Assembly (NCBI GenBank): GCA_002803225.1
Contig: NXFV01001754.1
Span: forward strand, 1-50,059
Direction: 5' to 3'
Length of the DNA stretch: 50,059 nt
DNA from: Gamarada debralockiae
Lineage: Eukaryota > Ascomycota > Leotiomycetes > Helotiales > Hyphodiscaceae
Positions 1-8,279 of this stretch are shown here, in pieces. Within the stretch, counting starts at the first letter, position 1, and each line of letters begins with the position of its first letter. The notes below the pieces were generated by a model, which ran no database searches, was not told the origin of the DNA, and was given only the letters and a program-made list of their open reading frames with translations. A program made the translations under genes and the position numbers.

Positions 1-260
1 GCAGGCACTCGATGTTTTCGCAGAATTAGGTATGGATGCCAAATTGTGTTGGGGAGAAGACAGAAACTGTATGTATTGTCGCGTGAGCCCTGTTACGGAA
101 GGTCTGGTAGATGGCGCGTGCTGGACTACTAATAATAAAGAGGAGAATAGAGTATTGGCAAGGCACGCAGCCGGTCGAAGTGAAAACTTATTTGGGTCAT
201 TGATCCGTGCGCACCTGCGCCACATCTCAGCCACAACGTCGCAACGATATCGAGTTGTAC
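1..260. other. Left edge, no gene recognised
   Basis: A short open frame runs from the left edge and ends inside the adjacent MITE. It matches nothing I recognise and is probably chance. Confidence 0.4.
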
Positions 261-262
261 TA

Positions 263-716
263 CAGTCAAACCTGGATATAAGAATACGCTCGGGACCACG
301 AATTATAGTCTTATAGAAGAGGTATTCTTATATCGAGGTAGGTCTCGTGATCAGAAAATTTGAAAAATTCGAAAAAATAGCTTGAGAGATAGAAACGCAA
401 GTAAATTCCCAGTTCTAGACTAATCTCTGCGCTAAAAGAAGCTCGTAATCAATAGTTGTACCATTGAATTAACCTTCTTGAGTCTTATCTCTCTCTCAAT
501 ATAATCAACAAGTCTCTATATTTTAAGGTTTGAGTAAAGATATTCTTAGGTAAAGGTATAATTAAGAGGGAATCTAAGGTTACGGACCATGAATACTTAA
601 GAATATTCTTCTAGAGAGGTATTCTTATTGGCTCACCTAAAAAAAAGGGACTAGCTGCTATATTCTTATTGGTCAGGTATTCTTATCTACAGGATTCTTA
701 TATCCAGGTTTGACTG
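263..716. mobile_element. MITE with Tc1/mariner-pogo-type ends
   Basis: Seen: a perfect terminal inverted repeat. The left end (261-285) begins TACAGTCAAACCTGG and its exact reverse complement lies at 694-718; with the duplicated TA target the match is 25 bp. The 454-bp interior has no transposase-sized frame. It carries repeated GGTATTCTTAT-like motifs near 321, 618 and 677 as well as at the right terminus. Established: a TA target duplication with ends starting CAGT is typical of Tc1/mariner elements, including fungal pogo/Fot1 types. Inference: a non-autonomous element mobilised by a transposase elsewhere in the genome. The identical ends suggest recent activity or strong constraint. Confidence 0.85.
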
Positions 717-718
717 TA

Positions 719-1105
719 GAAGGTCTGCACGCATTGGATTGCGAGTGTTGTCTAAAAGCGTGGTGATATCACGGGGACGAAGACGTGGAGTGTCGATACA
801 AGTGGCACAACCAAAATTGCCCCTAGAGCTAAGTACCTACCTAGCCTTTGCTTTGAAAATATATAGATAATCCATCTAAACCCAAGTAAAAATCAAAAGG
901 ACCTATTTCATGGTATTCTTGAACAAATTGAAATTGATTGCTACTAAAATCAAACATAATAAAAACTATCAGAGAAATAAACAGATTAACTATGGATGTA
1001 CTTAACTGTTAATCCCGCAATTCCACCTTTTCGATGGACGGGTAACTCTAACTAAGTTAGCGAGCCCCGCTTGCGAATCCTGTGGGAACGTAGCCAGGGT
1101 ATTAA
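719..1105. other. Intergenic, nothing recognised
   Basis: Mixed-composition DNA, AT-rich between about 850 and 1000. No coding frame, RNA or repeat could be supported. Confidence 0.4.
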
Positions 1106-1109
1106 ATAC

Positions 1110-1345
1110 TTATCTATCCGGCGTATCTACGGAGGTACAGCGGATAGTACTTTTTGTGAAGTTGGAACCAAACAGATCGTAAATCTTGATACGCTGCTTG
1201 GGTCGTTTCTGGGTATGGAAATATTTGTTGCAGTGAGTGCAATGGAATTGTTTGCCAACTAGATGAGTTTGAGCGTGAGTCTCAAGGTCTCCTTTAGGTG
1301 GAATCGCTTCTTGCAATCTTGATACAGACAATGCCAGAAATTGGG
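1110..1345 (-). pseudogene. Relic of a C2H2 zinc-finger gene
   Basis: Reading the minus strand from about 1345, one frame gives C-LYQD-C-KKRFH, the start of a C2H2 finger. A one-base shift then gives GDLETHAQTH, which supplies the L-x2-H-x3-H second half, followed by a linker and the next finger start FHCTHCNKYF. Spacing fits C-x4-C-x3-F-x5-L-x2-H-x3-H only if the two frames are joined near 1295-1305. After that the frame runs on without finger residues to a stop at 1110. No start codon or complete finger array is present. I read it as a truncated, frameshifted fragment. A small intron at the join cannot be excluded, but no splice signals are visible. Confidence 0.5.
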
Positions 1346-1649
1346 GCCTTGACTAATGGAGAGAATATTGACACCTCTGACTGTGTTATCTTGTTAATTG
1401 GCTTTTTATACAGACTCGGATTCTGTATAACTAGGTGCCGGACTCCAAGGTGGTAGTTGAGACAGGGCTGAAACTGGAGGGTCCGGACAAGACATACGAA
1501 GAGCTTCCGGTGCCGGTTCTCCAGAATGGATCCTTGAAAAGGCCATCTGAAATGCCTCTAAAGGTGAGCTGTACGAATGGCGGGCGGGAGATTGAAGAGG
1601 GGATTAATTCCATTTTCGAAGCCTTGACTGCCAAATTCATTGATGAAGG
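1346..1649. other. Short overlapping frames, undecided
   Basis: Both strands are open across 1431-1653. Neither frame shows a motif or splice signals, so no gene is called. Confidence 0.3.
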
Positions 1650-2015
1650 TTAGTCTTCAAGGTCGAGCTCGAGCCCCGAAGGATAAATGTGATCTTGGAT
1701 ATCAAAATCTGACACATAAAAGTCCATTTGCCAACTCGGCCTCGGGCCAGGCTGAAAGATCAAGTCCAAGGGCTTCCCATCTGCTGCTTGAACTGCGTTG
1801 AAGCGAATGTCGCGCACATGGATGCCGCCCTCAATGACGTTGTCTGCACTCTCGAGTGGGTCAAGATCGATGAAGTCGAATGCCCCAAGGCGAGAAACCG
1901 AAGGGATCCTAAAAGTCTGTATAGCCGCACTGTATTCGTACTTCAAATCCATCTTATGGGCTAGAGACTGAATTCGTTGCCGCGATTCATCTTGACCGCG
2001 GAAAATGATTTCGCG
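1650..2015 (-). CDS. Hypothetical protein, 3' exon
   Basis: The minus strand is open without a stop from 2015 to the stop codon at 1650, giving about 121 residues (REIIFRGQDESRQRIQ at the start, then an acidic soluble stretch ending GLELDLED). Just upstream on the minus strand is a canonical fungal intron end: a TACTAAC branch site near 2047-2053 followed by a pyrimidine-rich stretch and TTCCAG at 2016-2021. This argues that it is the last exon of a spliced gene. The matching donor is unclear: GTGAGA near 2163 and GTGATG near 2187 are candidates, and the ORF ending at 2189 is the natural upstream partner, but its own TAG lies before either donor. The two pieces may be one gene broken by a mutation or two genes. 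Family not recognised. Confidence 0.4.
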   Translation of the reverse strand, partial: REIIFRGQDESRQRIQSLAHKMDLKYEYSAAIQTFRIPSVSRLGAFDFIDLDPLESADNVIEGGIHVRDIRFNAVQAADGKPLDLIFQPGPRPSWQMDFYVSDFDIQDHIYPSGLELDLED

Positions 2016-2188
2016 CTGGAAAGTGCGATATTGGAAAAGAACGAGTTAGTAACGAAGATTGAACATCGCTATGTCGCTGGAGCCATGTCTGGATTTGTGA
2101 GGCTGGTGCTCGAGGATGACCGTCAAATGACAGCACCGAAGATTGAAAACGAAGTCGAGAATCATCTCACGATCGTTGCTAACATCAC

Positions 2189-2536
2189 CTAGACTAGCTG
2201 CCAGGCTGCAGCATAGGGATCGTCGTTGTTTGAACATCGAAAGTAGTTATTATCCAAGAGTGGTAGAATTTTAGGTGCACGGTTTGGATCCCTGTCAAGG
2301 AACAGAATGTCGAAGGTAGTCATCCAATTTAGGCGATATTGATAAATATACTCCGCACCATCACTCCAACCGCCAAAGCTATACCGCAATCCACCTTTGA
2401 CAATATTGGTTATCTCAGCCTCTTTGGTAACTGTATTCTGGATGTACCAAAATGTGCCAGCCACTCTAAAACAGAAGCTAGGTAGCGTTATTGCCGCCCG
2501 AGATGGCTGGAGGAAGAGGGTCATGTGATTTCGCAT
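2189..2536 (-). CDS. Hypothetical protein, 115 aa
   Basis: The minus-strand frame starts MRNHMTLFLQPSRAA and ends at TAG 2189-2191. The product is rich in aromatic residues, with segments such as FWYIQNTV, YSFGGWSDGAEYIYQYR and FDILFLDRDPNRAPK that look like folded-domain sequence. No known domain is recognised. It lies head to head with the F-box-like gene at 2674, sharing a 137-bp spacer. The carboxyl end is followed at once by a possible GTGATG donor and, about 170 bp on, by a strong intron end and a further open exon (1650-2015), so the true product may be longer. The in-frame TAG just before the donor suggests either a genuine end or a damaged gene. Confidence 0.45.
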   Translation of the reverse strand: MRNHMTLFLQPSRAAITLPSFCFRVAGTFWYIQNTVTKEAEITNIVKGGLRYSFGGWSDGAEYIYQYRLNWMTTFDILFLDRDPNRAPKILPLLDNNYFRCSNNDDPYAAAWQLV

Positions 2537-2673
2537 CAGGCAGGCGTCACGCTAGTCGTGCTGCCTGAAAGCTCTCCACTTTTCGCGACTCCTCCGGAAC
2601 ATAAAAGGCACCAGCATTTGCCCTCAATTGGGACTCTCCTCATTGAGCAATCGAATCTCATACATCTGTAAAC
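2537..2673. promoter_or_regulatory. Divergent promoter region
   Basis: A 137-bp spacer between head-to-head frames. A TATA-like ACATAAAAGG sits at about 2599-2608, roughly 70 bp before the plus-strand ATG at 2674. Confidence 0.4.
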
Positions 2674-3573
2674 ATGCGCAAAGCAACCCGCAAAGCCTGT
2701 CGCCTCCTCCAAATTCCCCCTGAAGTCCGAAACAACATCTACGAAAAGGTTTTTAGTGCCACAGGCATCATTCGGCCCAACGTTGAACAGCTCTTTAGCA
2801 TCGCCTCTCAATACGAGAGATACGGTGACCGACTCACAGTCCTCCCTCCCGCAAAGGTTCTCGCACTCGCACTGACATGCCGCCAAATACACAACGAAGC
2901 ACTACGCTTTTACTACGGACGCAATACCTTCTCCTTTCGCGACACGTACGACTTGTACCGATATCTCTACATGATTGGGGAGGAGAGGAGACAGTGCATC
3001 AAAAGTATTGAGATCCTATGGGAAGGAGAGCGGCGACGCGAAGCTGCTGAGCTCGTCGGAGAGTGCATGAACTTGCAGAAGCTGTACATTGGAGTTGGCT
3101 ACGGAACAACGCAACACACAAAGTATCCACAGGAGAACCTTTGGCTATCGAGAGGTGTTGGGCAATTGAAGAAGATACGCGGTCTGCCGAATTTGGATTT
3201 GAGGGTTCGAGAGACTAATAATTGGGGACAATGGTGCCAATGGCCAGTCTTTGAGCTGTCGATTGGGGAGGTGCATCAGCGTATGTTCCGAGCCTGGCTG
3301 CCGAAGTTTCATGCTTGTCATATCGCGGAGTTTGAGAAGGGTTTGAAAGAAGAGATGGGAAAGGCTGGGAATAAGTTTGCAGAGGAAGAGGGTGTGGTTG
3401 AAGATCCTGTCGAGAGTTCAGAGCCGGTACCGGTCAAGATAAAGGGGTCGAGGAGTCGAGTTCTGCGCACGAGAAGGGTGGATACGACATCGGGTGGAAA
3501 GAAAACCAGGAAGATTCCCGCAAGAAGGGCTGCCAAGAGGGGGCAGATCTCAAGAATACTGTCAAAATCTTGA
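2674..3573 (+). CDS. F-box/DUF7730-like fungal protein, 299 aa
   Basis: An uninterrupted 299-codon frame with clean coding character. The N-terminal part (residues about 10-95) has the layout of the fungal F-box-like/DUF7730/2EXR superfamily: LLQIPPEVRNNIYEKVF, then LALTCRQIHNEALRFYYG followed by NTFSF. In that family the first motif forms the F-box-like helices and the TCRQIHxEA...YY motif closes the domain. The middle (about 100-230) is a Trp-rich globular region. The tail (about 235-299) is basic and Ser/Thr-rich (RSRVLRTRR, KKTRKIPARRAAKR), probably disordered and possibly a nuclear-localisation or nucleic-acid contact segment. Family members are mostly uncharacterised; some F-box proteins act as SCF ubiquitin-ligase adaptors. 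Start chosen at the first ATG, 70 bp below a TATA-like box. Specific function unknown. Confidence 0.85.
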   Translation: MRKATRKACRLLQIPPEVRNNIYEKVFSATGIIRPNVEQLFSIASQYERYGDRLTVLPPAKVLALALTCRQIHNEALRFYYGRNTFSFRDTYDLYRYLYMIGEERRQCIKSIEILWEGERRREAAELVGECMNLQKLYIGVGYGTTQHTKYPQENLWLSRGVGQLKKIRGLPNLDLRVRETNNWGQWCQWPVFELSIGEVHQRMFRAWLPKFHACHIAEFEKGLKEEMGKAGNKFAEEEGVVEDPVESSEPVPVKIKGSRSRVLRTRRVDTTSGGKKTRKIPARRAAKRGQISRILSKS

Positions 3574-4081
3574 TATAAGACTACAGCTTCCCAGAGCCTC
3601 TTGATGTCCAATTTTGAAGAAAAAAGACAGAAAACATAATTCTCTGAGCAACGATCCGAATCTCTTGTTGCCATCCAAAGCCAGTTTGTGAATGATGAAT
3701 GGATTCGAGTTCCGCAGCCTTACTGCATATCTCAACCCCTGTGGACCACAATGACTTTGTATTGATAGAAGTGTGAAGTATGTGGTGCTTGAATGTTGAA
3801 AGTTTCAGTGAGGGAGAGCTGTTTTCGTGTTGTTGCTGAGTCAGCTGAGTTCACACCTATTGCTAATTCCAACAGCGGTCTTCAATACATTTGTTGAGTG
3901 CTGTGAAGGGATTCCATACTGGATCCTACCAGAACTCTAATTTCAGCATCAAAGTACAGCACTATTCACTTTCAGCCATGCGCCATAAAGGTGCTGAAGC
4001 GCTTGTCTTCTCGTCGGCAAGCAAGGCCCTACCTCCAACAATCCCCTCTACGCGTTTCATCCTTCCAACTCAACACCAGAC
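3574..4081. other. Intergenic, probable UTR/promoter
   Basis: Contains the 3' flank of the F-box-like gene and the 5' flank of the zinc-finger gene. Short frames overlapping 3891-4100 are shadows. No motif called. Confidence 0.4.
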
Positions 4082-5200
4082 ATGGGCGACCGCGGGCTGA
4101 ACGCAAGCATCTGGGCTTCTCGAGGCAATGGAAATACCGATTCCTTCATAAGATCAGGAGACTGGAATTGCCCCTCCTGTGGCTTCTCGAACTTCCAACG
4201 GCGGACAGAATGTCTGCAATGCTCAACGAGCAGAACAGGCACTCCCAGAAACAGCTCGCCAGCACGAAACGCTGCTCAACAGAACATGATACCGTCGTAT
4301 GCTGGCAATCCCAGCAGCTTGCCAAATCAGTATCAGACCACCACTACCAGTCCCGCAGGACCGATTACTGTGGCACCTGCACCAGCTCACGCAAGGTTGG
4401 AGAAAGGACTTGCGGACAGCCTCTGGGCTCCTCGCAACTACAGTGGGAGGGCGAAGAAAGCGGACACTTCGCAGGTGTGGATCAGGGTACGTTTTGGCTC
4501 CTTTCAACTGCTTACAGCCGACTGATTATATGACTTGTAGAAGCCCTCTCAAAACTGCCCAACCTCAAACAGGCAAACACACGTTAACAACTCGAACTCG
4601 CGTCCCTCCAGTCCTCCAGATCTTGGCCTTCCTTATGAAGTCCAACATTTCATTCTCGCTATGATCCAACGAATACTGGAAGAAGGCTGCTACGACTTTG
4701 CATACAGGTGGATACCAAGTTCTCTGAAGGAGAGAAACTGGAGTTGCGCAGAAGCTGTGGAATTGTCAACATGGCGAGACTTCTTACCAAATGCCCTCCC
4801 ACTAAATGCAATCACCGTTGTACCGCGATACTCTTTACACCAGGGCTTGAAAGATGCAGTTAGCATCCGGAATGCTGCTGTTCACCGACATCTCTGTGAT
4901 AATTTCGAGATCCGGAAAATGGCCCAACAAGCTCAGGACTTGATGGCGATGTTTAGGGATATTACCAGGCGGGATAAGTTCCACCATTTAGGAGTGGCGT
5001 TGAATGATTGGGATGGAAGCAGTAAGGGTGATCCACAAGCTTCGAGGATGAAGCTTGAGCAGGCGTTGCTGGAAATCAATGAACGCCCTATGGATGATAT
5101 GGATTGGACGCCAAACACTGTGTCGCTTCAGGAGATTACATCGGAGATAGACACGGTTCTGGATACAGCAGATTATGGAGATGAAATGGAATTGGATTAG
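4082..5200 (+). CDS. RanBP2-type zinc-finger protein with HEPN-like motif
   Basis: Two exons: 4082-4486 and 4541-5200. The 54-bp intron has donor GTACGT, a CTGAT branch-like site and acceptor TTGTAG; phase 0; product 355 aa. Residues 28-47 form a RanBP2-type zinc finger (W28, C30, C33, N37, C44, C47), a fold that binds RNA or ubiquitin in known members. A motif of the form GLxxSxWAxR occurs twice, at about 6-14 and 109-118. The linker between is Ser/Thr/Gln/Pro-rich. The C-terminal exon is helical. Around 240-275 it contains SIRNAAVHRH followed by amphipathic helices; R245-N-A-A-V-H250 matches the R-[polar]-x3-H active-site signature of HEPN domains. The zinc finger is firm. The HEPN assignment is my inference from one motif and its helical context and needs a structure-based test. 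It could instead be a generic helical domain. Confidence 0.8.
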
Positions 5201-5715
5201 CAGCCTAAAGCCCCTTTGGCCTTTCTTCTCCTTCTCTCTCTCTCGACTCGAGGATGCTACACCAATTTCAGCGCTGGGCGTAGACAGAATTTCAGCTAAG
5301 TGATCAGCTTCGTGTCCTTCCATCCAATAAATTCCCAGTCCCTTCTTCTCCTATCTATAACTTAAGACATTCCGCGAAATCTACGAGAAAACACGACACC
5401 CGGCTGGCATACAATGTCGTCACTGATGGAATGGCTGTGGCAACAGCAGTTCTTAGATCTGACGTGGTCTGGGTTCTTGATTTGGAAAAGATGCCCTTTT
5501 ATGAATTTTCGTTTGGAGAACAGATTGCATGGCCCTGTTTATATCACAGAACAGGCATCGCTCAAGGAAACCGATATCACACGACGACTTCAATTATCGA
5601 AGCGACGACCTGGGAAATTGCAACGCCTACATTTCTCCAGGACATAGAAATTCTCTTCAAGGACACGCCGTCTGCTTGCCAACATAAAGTAACTTTCTAC
5701 GTCCTTGCGGCCTGA
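5201..5715 (+). other. Weak open frame, doubtful coding
   Basis: A frame open from about 5389 to the stop at 5713-5715 encodes an unremarkable sequence (RLAYNVVTDGMAVATAVLR then WVLDLEKMPFYEFSFGEQ) that looks slightly protein-like. An ATG lies at 5431. No homologous family, intron signals or promoter are evident. It may be a fragment of a gene or chance. Between 5201 and 5388 is the 3' flank of the zinc-finger gene, including a CT-rich tract. Confidence 0.25.
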
Positions 5716-6074
5716 AAGTCCAAAGCCTTGTATCTGTCTGCAATGCTTCTCCGCCAAATGTGGCAAACGAAACCCTGCGGCCATTAGTGGTCTTTGTGTA
5801 GTCCAGAGCTCCTGACAGTTCTATGCATGATTCACACTACGCAAAAGGTGTCTTTTCAGTTATACACTGCCAGTCTCTACGTTACCATTCTAGCATAAGA
5901 AGTTATAAGTACTTCGGTATTATCAACCAACTCCTTCTCCCTTGTGCTTCACATTCAGTTAGTAAGCTTGCCGCTCTTGCTCAGGCGCTAATCACCCTCG
6001 GCTTAGTCGGCATTATAGATCAGCACGTCGTTAACCTTTCTTAATGGTCCTTTAGTAACTTTTCTTTAGTATCT
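5716..6074. other. Intergenic with an 11-bp inverted repeat
   Basis: The sequence GCTCAGGCGCT at 5979-5989 is repeated in reverse complement at 6078-6088, about 90 bp apart. This is just before the first recognisable codons of the helicase relic. No gene recognised. Confidence 0.35.
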
Positions 6075-6715
6075 ACAAGCGCCTGAGCTAAGAGTATTTA
6101 TAGGGGCGACGTTCTACGGCAAGTCATCTCGAAGATTATCAAGCCTCCGTACACCTGAAATGCCTTTATCGAAGCTATTAAATCGAACCAGCCAATGAGG
6201 ATAGTCTCGACGGGTTCTCATGGCTCCTCCTACATCTTATCTCTTTACCAATTAAGAAGGCGATCGCGTATTCCCAGGTTATCAAAGAATCTTTAGTCCG
6301 TAACCGACTCCTCGAATTTTTACTCCTAGACGTTCACATAAGAGCGCACAGGATTATTCACATAGTCAATATAATCAAGACTACGAATAAACCAGACATG
6401 GGTAGTCCTAGCGGTCGTCATAATAATAACTTTGTGGATACATACAAGATTACAATACTCCCTAGCCCGGACGAGCTTGCAGCAAAGGACCCTTTCTTAC
6501 GCCGAGCAGTCGAAGTTCACGAAAATGATACTGGGCAGGCTAATCTAGCCTTGTATAGTAATAATCAATTCCGACCGCTACGTGAGGATATGCTGCGCGA
6601 TTTACGGGAGGAGATCCAGAGCGCCATCACGTCCAAGAAAGGTCGCGGTAGGGGCTTGTACCTTGGGCACTTGAGGAGACTGCGCACTATCCCATGGGAT
6701 CCCATCTGTCAGGTG
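6075..6715 (+). pseudogene. ZNFX1/NFX1-type helicase N-terminal relic
   Basis: The frame reads SIYRGDVLRQVISKIIKPPY, then an in-frame TGA (about 6156) where a Trp is expected, then NAFIEAIK. It shifts by one base near 6175-6190 into EDSLDGFSWLLLHLISLP and stays open through FLLLDVHIRAH and GRHNNNFVDTYKITILPS. It continues with the family hallmark NQFRPLREDMLRDLREEIQ and KKGRGRGL. These segments resemble the conserved region preceding the SF1 helicase core of fungal NFX1-type zinc-finger/ZNFX1-like proteins, which are linked to RNA silencing and surveillance. The helicase core and zinc fingers are absent, because the reading frame ends near GGATCC-palindrome DNA of the neighbouring element. 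One nonsense change, one frameshift and 3' loss make it a relic. The family call rests on memory of the motif. Confidence 0.6.
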
Positions 6716-6879
6716 AGCTGTTGTTTGAGGGCGAAATATAGTGGCGTTTCTAGGACTAGCTCATATCTAAGGAGCTGAAATACAAGGAGGGGAAGAGCTC
6801 TCTTATACCACAAAAGAGGGGGGAATACAGGCTATACCTGATTAGGCAGTTTCCAACCAACACCGTCCTATGTGACTAA

Positions 6880-7703
6880 AGTGGGATCCCATGGGACGGG
6901 ACTACTTATAACCTTCGTCCCATGGGATAGGATGAGAATGGGATCCCCATTCTCTACTAGTCATGTGATTTGCAAGTAATATAAATATCTTAAATAATAG
7001 CTCTTAATATAAGATCTTATAAGATATATTACTTTTGTCTTCGCTTTATAGAATAGAACAAATGCTAACTCTATCACCTAGGAACTTATTGTATATCTCA
7101 TGATTTCGTACTTTATATTATATATTTATATACATGAGACTTACCTTATACGCTAAGTTTATGCTAAACTTGCATTAAGCTTATATATCGCTTTATTTGT
7201 ATGTTCAAAATTTAACTTATTTAATTTCGCGTTTAATACTTAATAAAGCCTAGAGTTAAACCTAGCATACGCCTTCGAACACTTAGTTCTAGAGTTGAAT
7301 TACACTAGAATAAACGAGCAAATGAAAGATTTTAAACTTTCGCTTTTCGCGCAAGTAATTTAAACTTCTAAATATACAAAGAGAGGTAATGAATAGAGAG
7401 AAAGAAAGAAAGGGACGAAAGGAAAAAAAAAAAGAGAGAGAGAGGAATAAAGGATATATATAAAATAAAAGAAAGATAAAAAGAATAAGGAAAACAAGAG
7501 AAAAGTGAAGTAAGAAACGTATAAATAAGGGATATAAAACTATACTAATCTTTAAACTAGTTATACGATTTTGCACGTGATAAATAAGTGGGATCTTGGC
7601 ATCCCCATAGGGATCCCGTGGGATGGGGTTACCCTAATCCCATCCCGCGAGACAGGATCCCATGAGATTAAAAAAGTCAAATCCCATCCCACGGATCCCA
7701 GTG
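6880..7703. mobile_element. AT-rich element with GGGATCC inverted ends
   Basis: The left end (6880-6902) starts AGTGGGATCCCATGGGAC. The reverse complement of the right end (7681-7703) starts CACTGGGATCCGTGGGATG, so the ends are imperfect inverted repeats, about 80 percent alike. Further copies of the GGGATCC/CCCATGGG motif lie inside both ends (about 6921-6955 and 7590-7675), and another lies just outside at 6689-6706. The 600-bp centre is strongly AT-rich with a purine tract (about 7380-7530). No transposase frame is seen; the 95-aa minus frame over the purine tract is low-complexity. Likely a degenerate non-autonomous DNA element. No clear target duplication was found, so the exact edges are uncertain. 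Confidence 0.55.
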
Positions 7704-8279
7704 CAGCATACACTTGAATAGCGGACATTCTGTGTGATGAGCGTGACCCATGGTTTTCGTGAGGCTCAATAAGTTTACGGCGCTCGCTTAAAGGCTAAGG
7801 TTTGAGGGTCATTCCAGGGGTTCCACGCGAGTAGTTGCAGCGCCCCCGCCAAATGAAGAGTGACGGGACTGCTGTAATGATGATAAGAAGAACATGGCGA
7901 AGTTACGGTATTCTAAGGCTGCTGTTGCGGGTCCACGGGGCATTCAATCCAACCCAAAAATGAACGACAGGAGAGACACGTGGGGCTTATAAATGCTCAG
8001 CCACCACAGGCCACATTCGGACACAGAGCACCTCAAAGAGGTTTGAAGGCTAGCAGCGTTACGGTTTCGGAATTATCGAAATTCTCTGCGCGATTCTCAG
8101 CAGCAACAAGGTCGCATGATAGCAAGCGCTATTTTAACTAGCCAATGCCAACTTAGGAGTTGTAGCACTTCGCGATCAATTCCGACAAGGTGGTGGCTTC
8201 CAGCACACTCTACAGGAATATATAGACCTCAACTTTATTCGGTCTCAAGCTGAAACTGCCATTACAAGCCCGTTCCACG
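7704..8279 (+). promoter_or_regulatory. Upstream region of membrane-protein gene
   Basis: No coding frame. TATA-like sequences occur at about 7986 (CTTATAAATG) and 8217 (AATATATAGA), the latter about 60 bp before the ATG at 8280. Confidence 0.35.

Noticed and set aside
4057..4664. Several frames overlapping the zinc-finger gene on both strands
   Set aside because: The exon-intron model with an intact RanBP2 finger explains the region better.
7289..7576. 95-aa Phe/Leu/Ser-rich minus frame resembling membrane helices
   Set aside because: It is the translation of a purine-rich tract in an AT-rich element, with low-complexity composition and no start context.
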